Part shown: positions 1 through 11,293 of the stretch, one piece after another
Numbering within the stretch: position 1 is the first letter of the stretch
How the letters are laid out: each line of letters begins with the position of its first letter
Assembly: GCF_963675165.1 (NCBI RefSeq)
Contig: NC_087383.1
Coordinates: forward strand, 682,001-746,000
Length of the DNA: 64,000 nt
Direction: 5' to 3'
From: Halichondria panicea
Lineage: Eukaryota; Porifera; Demospongiae; Suberitida; Halichondriidae
The notes under the pieces: generated by a model
Databases searched by the model: none
The model's input: only the letters and a program-made list of their open reading frames with translations
What the model was told of the DNA's origin: nothing
Program-made: the position numbers and the translations under genes

Positions 1-223
1 CCGAGGGGAAGGGGTGTGGCTTAGGGTGTGGTTAATATGTCTGCATGGAATAATGGAAGAGGATCTCGGTTGGTTTCTAGAGACTAATGATTTAGATATA
101 GACTCTACATACAGTACTTCTAAAAGTGTTTTACTTATTAGAAAATCTTCATCTACATGTATAGTGTACGTGTAGCTAAGTAACCCACTCCACACACCCC
201 GCCCACACACACCCACGGCACAG

Positions 224-1093
224 GTCCACCTAGATGTGTCCAACAACAAGCTGGTAGACCTCCCTATAGGAGCGGCCAACACGTGGATGCAATCACTGGA
301 GCGTCTCTTCCTATCGCACAACAATATTACCGAGATCTCTCGAAACATCACTGAGTTGACCCACTTAACCATATTGGATCTATCTCATAACCGCATCACC
401 AGCCTCCCGCCTACCGCTAACTGGAGTGGAAACAGGCTGAACAAGTTGCACCTGTCGTTCAACCAGTTAACGCTTTTGACTCACCTTCCGTCAAAAGAGG
501 AGGCGGCTGCCAAAGAGAAAGGAGATCAACAACATAAGTATGCCAGTGTGTCAATGATTGGGTGAGAGTGGCTTTGTGTTTGTATATTTCTGTATATTTC
601 TGTATAATTAGAGTTTCCTCGTGTGTTTACGAGAAGAGGTGCAAAATAGATTATAGTTGCTTAATTTGCTGTGTGTGTGTTTGTATACCGTATAGCGCGA
701 AATTGTTGTTTCAGGCACTTATATTTCGTGGAATGGCCTCTAAAAGCATTTCGTTGCACAATGTTTGTGTGTGGATTGACTGCTTACCGAAAGTCACGCC
801 TTTAATCTTTGCATGATAGCAGATAATTAAAAAACAATTGTGTAGGAAGGATTGCTAACCCACGAAAACAGCGAAAATTAAGCCCCTCGAAAATTTCGCG
901 CTATACAGTATTTCTGTATAATTAGAGTTTCCTCATGTGTTTACGAGAGTAGAGGTGTATAATAGATTGTACTTACTTAATTTTCTGTGTGTGTTGTTTT
1001 GCTGTGTTTTGATTAGTGATTAAACGCAGTGTTTTGTTGATGTTGTTTCTGAAACTACTACACAGGCACACTCACACCTATCCCACACATACG

Positions 1094-1130
<37 letters not shown>

Positions 1131-4100
1131 CAATCTCTTGGGGAATGTCAACAAGAGAGGTGCTAAGAAGACCAAGACTGGTGCCGTCCCCACAAGCCCC
1201 TCCCCTTTAGACCACCCCCTGGAGGAAACCCCTCGTGAACTGCCCACTGAGCTGTGGCGGTCATGTCTCCAATCCTTGTACCTACAAGGCAACCAGATCA
1301 AGTTCCTGCCAGATTATGTGGGGGAACTGGACAGTCTAGCGAGGATTGACATCAGCGGGTAAGGGTCAACACTGTAATATGTGAGATTCACCCGTTAACT
1401 TTATAGCTATATAATTATTATCAAGGATGTGCCCACACTGGTCGGTGGTGGTGGTTGGTACTAACCACCTGTACATGTGAACAAAATAGGCATAGTTTTT
1501 TACCATAATTATTTTTAGGCAAATTTGTGTGAGTTGATTGCATGACGATTGGAAAAGGCACTTGAATACGATTTGTCTCAGTACCAAAATAATTTAAATG
1601 GGCACATTTTTGGATTTTGTTCATTAATTTGCAGAATTAAGTTTCTTGTGTATAATTATTAGTTACTAAACCACACCCCCTGCGCAGGAACCCTGATATC
1701 ACCAACCTCCCCCTCACACTTGGTCGACTACGCAACTGCTGGGAGCTCACTCTCAACGGACTCACAGTGAGAAATGTCCCACAGCATCTGTTGCCGGGCG
1801 TTGCTAGGGGAGGCTCCACCAAGCACCTGCTGGCGTACTTGAGAGCTCAGCTGCGACACTGTGTACCCTACAACAGGATGAAGCTGATGGCAGTCGGATT
1901 ACAGGTACGAAATGACTGCTCTAATTGACCTGCAGTTTGTAGAATAGTGTGTACACTGACATACTTGTAGTAGTGGACTTGACATGTTGTTTTCTGTAAT
2001 AATGTCATTTCTAGTGACGTGAAAAGGTTGTAAGTGCAGTACAGCACGCTAGTCGCTTATTAAGTATAATTATAGACGTTTCACAACTTCCTATTTTAAA
2101 TTATCCCTTTCCTCTGCTATTAGGGACGTGGCAAGACGACTCTGTTATCTGTGCTGCGTAACCCTGGCTCGTCACTGCCCCCCAACGTGTCTACAGTGGG
2201 TGTGGTCGTATCTGACTGGGTAGTCCACCCTCCAGCCATACTCAAGAAAAGGGGAGGGGCAGGGGCGCCACAAAGGGTATGGATAAATATTATACAGTAG
2301 TTTATGTACGTTCATACCACTACCATATTACTAGAATATTTTGTGTGAAAAAGCCAAATCAGCAGAAAATTTTACCCTTTGCGATCTAACTATTGCGTTT
2401 TGGGATGGATCGTGTGTCACTACATGGACTACTAATCTATGATTTTATTTATGCGAATTGATCAAAGTTCGCTAGTAATATGGTAGAATAATTATAATTA
2501 TACTGTCTTGTATGTACGTTCTGCGTGTAGAATGATACCTATCACACACACACGCCCACACACACACCCCACACACACACAGCACAACACGGAGGTGGTG
2601 TTCAGTATCTGGGACATGGCAGGACAGGAGGTGTACTACGCCACGCATCAATGCTTCCTCTCCAGGAACACCCTCTACCTCGTGGTGTGGAACATGGAGG
2701 AGGGTGACGGGGGAATAGACTATCTGCGCCCGTGGTTACTCAACATTCAGGTGGGCGTGGTGTGTGAGATGTGAGGGGGCGGTTGGTGTGGAGTGTAGCA
2801 TTATATACGTACATAGATGAATGGCCCAACCTAATACCTTATAGCGGGTAATTTTCGTTGGTGCAAATTTTCGTATGAATTGCCTAATTAATATTAAATA
2901 TTCGTACAGCTCAGGATAGTGACGTTGAACCTATTGAGGTAGAATGATTTCTTAGTTTTAATTTTTGTATGATGCTCTACAATACGAAGATTTCCATCAT
3001 ACGAAAATAACTTGCTATACGGTAGTCCTGTATATAGTACCCCACCCTCGTACATATTACACTCATTGCTATGACAACCCGTTCTCGTACAGGCCCGAGC
3101 CCCCAAGTCCCCCATCATCATAGTAGGCACTCACTTGGACAAGATACCTCCACAGAAGATAAAACCTCTTGTCGACCATTTCAAAGCTCGTATAAAAGAA
3201 TTGTACGCCAAGTCTGGCTACCCACACCTCTCTGGTATCATGATGGTATCTTGTGTGACGCAAGAAGGGATCAAGGATTTGATCGAGCGGATTCATTACG
3301 CTGCCGTTAATGCGGTGGACCCTGACACTAGGGACCACATTATCGGAGCACAGGTACGTGTGGGGTTAACTGATGTACTGTACAATTTAATGAGACTCTC
3401 TCAGCTGCCATAGCTTGAATTGCGTGGATCCAATCTCAACGATTTTATGATTTTCTGAAAGCTTAGAAAAATACCTTTCAAATGGTGTTATCAAAGTTTA
3501 TATTTGAAAGATAAAAGCATTTGCCAATTTGGCCGTAATAGCCCATGGTCCAAGGGCGAAAAATGACAAATTATGGCCCCAAACAAATATTAAATTTAAC
3601 ACATCATTTGAAAGGTATTTTTCTAAGCTTTCAGAAAATCTAAAAAAAATTGACATTGGATCAACGGTACTGAAGTTATGGCTGTTGAAAGATGTTCGAC
3701 TACCCCTCCGTTTAATCAATGGTTCAGGGACTCTCTCAGTTACCATAACTTAAATTCTGTAGATCCAATTTCAATGATTTTCTCATTTTCTGGAAGCTTA
3801 GAAAGAGACCTTTCAAATTATGTTATCAAATTTTATATTTGAGAGATAAAAGTATTTGCTAATTTGGACAGACCATGGTCCAAGGGCAAAAAATGACAAA
3901 TTATGACCCCAACCAAAATTAGGATTAAAACACATCATTTGAAAGGTATCTATCTAAGCTTTCAAATTGGATCAATAATACTCAAGTTATGGTTGTTGAA
4001 AGATACCTGTACATTATGTATCAATTGTTTAGTCATTGTAATTGCATACTGATCTACCCCCCCACCCAGGTACCCTCCAGTTATGTGGCTCTGCAGAAGA

Positions 4101-7100
4101 AGGTGTCAGAGGAAGTGATGCGTTGTAGGGAGAAGGAGACTCCGCCCGTCCTCAATCAGATGGAATTCTCTCGTTTGGCACAGACCCTTGATGACAATGA
4201 CATCACAGATCCTGAGGAGCTGTCACTAGGTGAGAATCAGCACGCATTAAGCTCTTTTATTAGTACATACACAGCTGTGTCCGTTGTAGGCAACGGATTG
4301 CCTGAAAGTTGCCTCTACATAGATGGCCCCACCCATTTGTTAGATCCACTCTTTAAGTTATGTAACTTCTGTTCAGTGGGCCACACTCCTGGTGTATGAT
4401 GGTGGCCTTATAAGAGTGTGACTCTTCTCCATTCTCTCTCTCTCTCTCTCTTCCCATTTCAATATATATCTCCTCCCCATACAGCTGCCCAGTTTCTCCA
4501 TGACAACGGGATCTTGCTCCACTACAACGACCACCTACGTGGCCTCAACAACCTCTACTTCATTGACCCAGTCTGGTTGGCTGACATGTTAGCGGAGGTG
4601 GTCACAGTGCCAGAGAAGAACTCATTCGTGCATAACGGGATGCTCAAGGAGTCCAACGTGGCGTTTATTTTCAGAGACAATCGTCGCTTCCCGAGCAAGT
4701 TCTTTCATCAGTATCTGCAGCTGCTAGAAGTGCGTGGGCGTGTGTGTGTGTAAAACATGTGGAGGGAATGCATTTGATATAGCTGTATATAAATTTTCTT
4801 TTTTTTATTAATTTTTTTCTCTCTCTCACAGCGTTTTGAGATAGCCCTGTCGCTAGGCAACGGTCTCCGGCTCGTACCATCTATGCTCCCCTTCCAACGA
4901 CCTATCATGAACTTTGTTGGCCCCGAGCCAATCGCACACGAACCCACGGACAGAGAGGATGGGGGTGTGGCCAGAAGTGAGCTGAACACATCTCAAGCGG
5001 GTACACCCACGGACCCTCAAATAGTAGACGGGATAGAGGTCATATCTCACCCCCTCACTTGTATACGACGTCGTTACAAAATGGCGTACGTACCGAGTGG
5101 ATTTTGGAGTCGTCTCATCTCTCGGTTGATGATTAACCTCAAGAGGTCTGGCCTTGTTGAGAGTGAGGGGGCGGGTAAACACACACCCTCAATGACGTAC
5201 TGGAGACGAGGGATACTAGTCGGGCACTCAACCGGCAAGTTTCTAGTGGAGGCCATTCAAGCGGGGACCAAGAAAGGTGGGTGGGTTGAATCAGCTGGTT
5301 TGTTCGTAGGGGGAGTGTCTCCAAGGCTATACATGTGGTATGGTTTTGTGTACCGTACGTATAGTGGATATTTCGAGGGTATAAACTGTCGTGAAAATGC
5401 TTTTAGAAATGTTTTCGCAGATTTAATTTTTGCGGAATAGCAGCCTTTATGTATGCAATATTAAATGTGTGTATATAAATGTTAGCGGTATATGCTCAAT
5501 CAGCCAAAACCACTAACAATTATTTATGTCCTCCCGCTATACGGTAATAGCAATTAAATGGTGCATGTTTTAACGAGGTGTCTTGTAGTCCTGTTACAAG
5601 TTCATTTCCAACGACATGCTAGACAAAGTGCTGGACTACTTGGCAGTACAGGTGGTTGCCATAGTACCTGAACATTGTCACTCTACCAGCATACATGTGC
5701 CTATAGTTACGTGTACTAGAGAGAGAGATATTCGTACAACCCCCCTGCAGAGATGTGGGGGTAGCTAATATATTGTGTGAATGTCAACCCCCCTGCAGCG
5801 ATGTGGGGGTAGCTAATATATTGTGTGAATGTCAACCCCCCTGCAGCGATGTGGGGGTAGCTAATATATTGTGTGAATGTCAACCCCCTGCAGAGATGTG
5901 GGGGTAGCTAATATATTGTGTGAATGTCAACCCCCCTGCAGCGATGTGGGGGTAGCTAATATATTGTGTGAATGTCAACCCCCCCTGCAGAGATGTTGGG
6001 AGTGGGGGTTGGTGACACCATGCTCAAGGAGAAGCTAGCCTATGTTGGTGATGGAGTGGACACACTGTCTGACGGACCACAGGGCGTTGATATCAGGGTG
6101 TGGTCTAATAACGGAGACTTCTCAGCCATGGGCTATGTTGTGGATCAGCTAGACTCTCTTGTTGATGAGTGGTTCCCTGGTGCGTGCCCAGTAGCATACA
6201 AAATGGCCGCCTCTATTTAGGAGTGTGATATTAGATGGAATTTTGCATGTTTTTTAAAGCAATTTTTTGCTACCTTAATAACTAGCAGCTGTTCCTGTTT
6301 CTGTTAGTATTGTTGGGTTGTGCATGTTTTAACGAGGTGTCTTGTAGTCCTGTTACAAGTTCATTTCCAACGACATGCTAGACAAAGTGCTGGACTACTT
6401 GGCAGTACAGGTGGTTGCCATAGTACCTGAACATTGTCACTCTACCAGCATACATGTGCCTAGTTACGATAACGTTAAGAGTTAGTTTACAACAGCTAGC
6501 TACGTTCACACATACAGTCACTCCTCTGTGTGTGTGTGTGTGCGTGTGCAGGTCTTAACGATATAGATGTGGAGGGAGAGTGGCTAGTTCAACGACAAGT
6601 CCTCTGGCCCATCCCCTCCAAGCTCACAGCTAAGGGAGGGGAGAGCACTCAGCGAGGCAGCTGGGACCTCGCCATTCCTGAGGAAGAGAGAGAAGAGGTA
6701 ACATTGTAACATTGATGCTATCAGGCCTGTTTTCACAGCTAGCTTTCAGAGGCCATTACTTGTGTTAGGAAGGTCCGATTTCAAAACTAATTAAAAAATG
6801 TAGTAGGTGTTTCGTAGTGCTACAATACATAGTCAGACAAGTTTTGTTTTGTGGGCAGTGATGATCATTTTGTAATGACAGCTGTCAACCCTAACACCAC
6901 ACCTTTGTGTGGGCGGTTGCGGCACTATGATAGTTTCTACTTGATCTGAGCCTATCACTCTAATTATAATAATAATAATAATAATAATAATCTCAATGCT
7001 ATTAATATGTCCCCTCCCACTCATAACACAGATGTACATCTTCCCTCTTGAGAAGTGTGCGGCTGAGGCGTTGCTAGGGGATAACATTTTGTGTCCAGAA

Positions 7101-10100
7101 TACAAAGTTCGAGTTCCTCTTAGTTACCTCGTACCTGACCTCCTCCTCACTGACTTGCCCTCTGAACTCACTGTTGACCTTTCAGTGTTTGAGTTCAACC
7201 CAAGGGTACGTACAATGTATATAGTCATGACGTTATTCCTTATAATTACTGTAGGAGCACCCCCCCTATAATTTGCTGTGTCTGCAAATAATTTATAATA
7301 CGTGTAGTACATATAATTATACCGAATTTGTGTCAACATGTTGTTCCTTTTAACTTAACACACTAAATGCCCACCCCCACACTCACACTACCCACCCACA
7401 CACACACACACACACATGTGTAGGACCCGGCCACTCGTCTGGGCCAGGGTGGTGCGGGGGCGGTGTATAAAGGACGTTATCGTCACGAGGCGGTGGCTGT
7501 TAAAGAATTCCTCACAGCCTCACAAGCCGAGCACCCGGAGGACACGGCTCAACGATCACTACAAGATGATGAGCTCATCTCTCAGGGGGAGGCACTATTC
7601 CTCTTCAGGTGAGCTTACCGTATGTGTACATATACTGTACAAGTATTGCTACAATAATCAGAATCTTGGAACAACCATAACTTAAGTTCTAAACTCTTTC
7701 AGGTGACATGTTCAAATCATTTTGATACATAATTATAAGCATGGTGCTAGTTAAGTTATGCTGTTCAATCATATATACCTGCTGATATCTGCATCTATTG
7801 CAAGTACCTGTACTTATGTCCCCCCCTTGTAATACAGGGACCTCCGCCAGGAAGTGACAGTTCTCGCCACCCTCAACCATCCCAACATAGTGTCCCTGCT
7901 GGCTGTCTCTGTTAGACCCATGTGCATGGTCATAGAGCTAGCCCCAATGGGTTCTCTCTTTGGCATCCTCGACAAGAAATTGGAGCTGATCAAGGCAGCT
8001 CAGGCCGAGGCTGGGCGTGTCATTGTGAGACTGCCTGGGGGCATTCTGGGTCATGAGATATCAGCCAAAGCCGCTCTCCAGGTGGGTGTGGCTTAACCGT
8101 ACAACGGCATACAGAACCAAACAGAAGGGCAATTAACACATACAAGCAGTTATTGATTGCTTATACTTCTTTCTCTCCCTAGGTTGCCATGGCTCTCCGC
8201 TACCTCCACAAGCACGGGATTGTGTACCGTGATCTCAAGTCTGATAATGTTCTTGCCTGGTCACTGGATCCCAACGATGCCGTCAATTTCAAACTTGCTG
8301 ACTATGGCATTTCCAGATTTGCCAACCCAGGTGGGGTCAAAGGTGAAGAGGGAACTCCCGGGTACTTGGCACCAGAAGCCATACGTAGGAGAGGGGAGGA
8401 TCAAGCTTTTGATGAGAAGGTGGGCTTTAACAAATTTTTTATCAAATTTATGTTTTCTTCGAAATTAGTAAGAATTTCATGTAATTAGAACCCTCCCACC
8501 CCCCTCAGGTGGATATCTTCTCATATGGTATGCTCCTGTTTGAACTGCTGACTGGGCAACGACCGTTTGAGAACCTCACTACAACCCAGGAGTTGAACAA
8601 GGCTGTGCTGTCTGGGGACCGCCCTTCTCTGTACGAGGGAAATGCTGAGCCAGCGTTCCCGGGAATGGTGGACCTCATGTTTGATGCTTGGAAACAGTCG
8701 TCAGCTGAGAGGCCAACAGCTGATGAGGTGGGGAACACTGTAGTAGTAGTAGACTAGTAGTAGTAGTATTAGTTTATGGTAGCCTAGAAATTGTGAATGT
8801 TAAAGTTAACTTCGAAAACAGGCCCATTTCAGGCACGCTTTTCCTCAGGGCCTATAGCTAGAGCATCAATGTGATTGGCTAGTAGCTTTGGGTTTGTGCA
8901 TGTTTTAACGAGGTGTCTTGTAGTCCTGTTACAAGTTCATTTCCAACGACATGCTAGACAAAGTGCTGGACTACTTGGCAGTACAGGTGGTTGCCATAGT
9001 ACCTGAACACTGTCACTCTACCAGCATACATAATGAAACTTCAGTATATAATTATGTTAATACATAATTTATGCATTTTAGGTATAATTGAAATAATGGC
9101 CCCCCCACACACACACTCACACACGTACTTCACAGATTGTGTCTCGGACATGTGAGCCTGGCTTCCTCTGTCGCCAGCACACCATCATTCGCACGAGGGA
9201 ACACAACCTGCAGAAGATTGACACCATGTACGCTCGTCCTGTACTAGCCGACGACATTGAGTCAGGTAAGAAGAGCTATGCCCTATGGACGTGGGCCAAG
9301 CAAGACATCGAGAGAAACTTCTCAATCATTGACGTACGGAGGGGTGTGTTCAATCTGCCAGAGAAGCCAGCTGCCGGGGGGAGAGTCTACGCCATGACTG
9401 CCACCGGAGAAGTGGAAAAGAGGATCTGGATTGGCACAGCTGTAAGTTATTAAGACATTGCAAAAGTGCAGTTACCATTGTTACGTACATAATCTAGAGT
9501 TATCATAATTATACAAATATTCTATTATATATATTTTATATATATTTTGCTACCCCCCCCCTCTCTACAGGATTTTGGCATCCAAGTGTACGGCTACAAG
9601 AACGTAGGAGACCCTCAGTGCCTGTGGACGTTCCACATGAAGGACTCGGTACTGGCTCTGGACACGGAGGTGGAGGGGGGCAGGGTAAGTCTCAGTCTCA
9701 CAAGCAATTTCAATCAACAATTTCAGCCATTATGGTAGCTATCTTTGGGAGCCTGTAATTTGTGTTCAATTTCAACAATAATTGATGCATATTGGATTTG
9801 TAATTCGTGTGCTCTAAAGAATATATGTTCACCCCACTTTCTCAGGTGAAGAGAGTGTTTGCCTCGCTGGCCAATGGCACGCTGTGTGTATTTGCACGCA
9901 AGAGTATACAGCTGCAGCAAGACTCGATCGGAGACGCCAAGTTTATCCCCGAGGCGTGTACAATCAGCTGTGACGAGGACCAGTTCCGTAAAGAAGCTGA
10001 GGATTGGGCTGACCCTTTAATATTGCTCTTAGGATTGAACCAGAAGGCGGCCAAGTGTATGGTGTTTGTTGGGCAGAGTCATCTCTGGTGTGGGTGTGGC

Positions 10101-11036
10101 AATACTATCACCGTTGTCGATATTGTACAAATGAAAGTTGTCAAGAGCATCCCCGTGTTTGTGAAGAGAATGGCGCTTGTGAACGAGCTCGTTTCCAATG
10201 ACAACAAAGTGTGGGGTGTGGGTAGACAGCTGTCGTGTGTTATGGAATGGGACGCTAATAACTTTAGCCTCCTCCATGTATTCAACTGCAATGTTATCGA
10301 CCCAACTGATGACATCATTAAATCAGACCCAAAAGGGATCGACGATCTGTACGATAGCGAATCGAGACCGATAGCTGCCTCTATTTCAGACCCCCTAGGG
10401 GAAGACGTAAGATCTCAGCTGTCCGGTTTCACAGTTGAGAACGACCCCAAGAGAGCAGCCCCCTTCTCGCAAAGCTCCACTCGTCGTACTCTTCGTGGAT
10501 TACATCCTCGGAAACGTGTTGCTAATATGAAAGACGACGTTGATGTCGGCCGGGCAAGGGTGACCACCACTCGTGATTTAGTTCGTCACCGGCAGAAGGG
10601 TTCCACTCGAACGACCTCGCTACTGATAATGGGTAAGACACTCTGGGTTGCTCGGGGGATGGGAGATATACTCGTAATCGATATCGGAGGTAGTAGTGAA
10701 TCGCACGGTCGAGTGCTCACGCGTTTAGCCACCGAAGGATGTGAGAAATTTGGCAACAAGTCGTATCACAAGCTCGTCTGCGTTGCCGGGGAGTACGTTG
10801 TTAGCTCTCAATGGTTGGAGCCGGTGGATATTCGATCGAGGGCGACTACGGTGAGTGGCGGCACACCCTCCACTCCAGACATGCCTCGAGCAGCTGTCAG
10901 TCGTCAACGGGAGGACACGGAAACGATGGCACATCAGGCGATCACAATCTGGAGTGCCTGGAATCACGATGGTATCAGTCAGTTTATGAGCCGGAGATCC
11001 GCTCAACTAATGCAAGAAATGGACGATGCTGTTTAA
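224..11036 (+). CDS. LRRK-like Roco protein kinase (3' part of gene, 5' end outside window)
   Basis: Nineteen exons fit in one frame: 224-537, 1131-1358, 1688-1904, 2124-2276, 2583-2750, 3093-3353, 4070-4229, 4485-4729, 4832-5276, 5991-6179, 6552-6697, 7032-7205, 7424-7608, 7838-8081, 8183-8419, 8509-8727, 9136-9441, 9571-9684, 9846-11036. They give 1731 residues (numbering from 224). Residues 1-250 are leucine-rich repeats. A Roc GTPase follows, with P-loop GLQGRGKTT, switch II DMAGQE and base-recognition THLDK. The COR domain (about 448-900) contains [13 protein letters not shown]. The kinase (about 901-1195) has glycine loop [12 protein letters not shown], lysine AVKEF, catalytic YRDLKSDN, a DYG in place of DFG, and APE. 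The C-terminal ~530 residues look like a degenerate WD40 propeller. This is the LRRK order of domains, and the DYG is shared with LRRK2. The family couples GTP binding to Ser/Thr phosphorylation in cytosolic signalling. N-terminal domains lie upstream; LRRK1 versus LRRK2 orthology cannot be decided here. Confidence 0.93.
686..910. mobile_element. MITE-like element, TACCGTATAGCGCG family
   Basis: Ends read taccgtatagcgcgaaat and, inverted, aaatttcgcgctatacagta, about 225 bp apart inside the first visible Roco intron. A close relative with the same internal sequence lies at 58173-58402. There is no coding capacity, so it is a non-autonomous inverted-repeat element. Confidence 0.7.
1089..1130 (+). 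repeat. (CA)n microsatellite forming a 3' splice site
   Basis: A pure CA run ends directly in the AG acceptor of the Roco exon starting at 1131. The same arrangement recurs before the exons at 2583 and 7424 of this gene. Confidence 0.8.
2321..2485. mobile_element. MITE-like element, TACCATATTACTAG family
   Basis: The 5' end taccatattactagaata is mirrored by ctagtaatatggta at the 3' end, 165 bp in total, in the Roco intron between exons 4 and 5. A related element is at 49564-49767 (shared internal phrase gatctaactattgcgtt). Confidence 0.65.
2835..3024. mobile_element. MITE-like element, TAGCGGGTAATTTTCG family
   Basis: Inverted ends: tatagcgggtaattttcgt on the left and acgaaaataacttgctatac on the right, in a Roco intron. 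Relatives occur at 5351-5546, 11543-11720 and 18810-18971. Confidence 0.65.
3411..3995. repeat. Dispersed tandem repeat (TTTGAAAGG family), intronic
   Basis: Two diverged copies of a roughly 300 bp unit contain catttgaaaggtatttttct, aagctttcagaaaatc and ccatggtccaagggc. The same family forms a larger array at 18975-19935 and a copy at 46120-46475, always inside introns. The short open frames here are not conserved between copies, so I read it as non-coding. Confidence 0.75.
5351..5546. mobile_element. MITE-like element, TAGCGGG family
   Basis: It begins taccgtacgtatagtggata and ends cctcccgctatacggta, with an internal cgagggtataaa as in the 11543-11720 element. It lies in the Roco intron that also holds a cassette copy and the acceptor minisatellite. 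Confidence 0.6.
5562..5711 (+). repeat. 140-bp splice-flanked cassette, copy 1
   Basis: First of three nearly identical copies (others at 6321-6468 and 8897-9030), all in Roco introns. Within it 5589-5651 (63 nt) sits between a TAG acceptor-like end and a GTGG donor-like start. It is open in two of three phases, one reading [16 protein letters not shown]. Skipping it joins exons 5276 and 5991 in phase, so it is not needed for the Roco frame. Confidence 0.85.
5739..5978 (+). repeat. 48-bp minisatellite of a 3' splice site (5 units)
   Basis: Five tandem 48-bp units each contain ccccctgcag followed by agatgtgggggtag or cgatgtgggggtag. The unit is a copy of the genuine acceptor and first codons of the Roco exon at 5991. 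Six candidate acceptors therefore stand 48 nt (16 codons) apart. An exon begun at an upstream copy would read E/A-M-W-G then TAG. Confidence 0.9.
6321..6468 (+). repeat. 140-bp splice-flanked cassette, copy 2
   Basis: Nearly identical to copy 1, with the 63-nt splice-flanked core at 6348-6410. It lies in the next Roco intron (phase 1, between exons ending 6179 and starting 6552). Confidence 0.85.
6722..6835. repeat. Dispersed intronic repeat (CAGGCCTGTTTTCA family)
   Basis: The segment caggcctgttttca through gtgctacaatacata resembles 12407-12520 (cyclin Q intron) and partly 45450-45540 (DDX49 intron). No coding potential is seen. Confidence 0.55.
8897..9030 (+). repeat. 140-bp splice-flanked cassette, copy 3
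   Basis: Same sequence as copies 1 and 2, with the core at 8924-8986, in a phase-0 intron of the Roco kinase region. Copies 1 and 2 sit in phase-1 introns, so the core could not be translated the same way in all three places. Confidence 0.85.
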
Positions 11037-11293
11037 CAGTGCTAGTCAAGTGTGTGTGTGTGTGTGCTTATGACAGTACCATGTAGTTAGTAAGAACCAA
11101 TTAATTTTATACTATATCTTTGCTGCTTTTTTTACAGTTCTGTACACTTTATGTTTGTTCAGAAAATTGTGACATTTACATGCAAGAATTTTGTATGGCA
11201 CTGATCGAATTTCCTCTAATTTAACGCTATGCATAGCAAATAGCTTGTTCTACCAACGACCTTTCCCTAGTTCACTCTTGTTGCATATAAAAG

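Noticed and set aside
562-816. 84-codon frame in the first Roco intron
   Set aside because: It lies across a MITE-like element and intronic sequence and is not conserved in the copy at 58173.
5589-5651. 63-nt cassette core as a constitutive Roco exon
   Set aside because: Exons ending 5276 and starting 5991 join in phase and continue the COR domain without it, and the same core lies in two other introns of the gene.
5591-5773. Short direct-repeat region near the cassette considered as a CRISPR-like array
   Set aside because: The repeats are contiguous 48-bp units without unique spacers and copy a splice acceptor, so this is a minisatellite in a eukaryotic intron.
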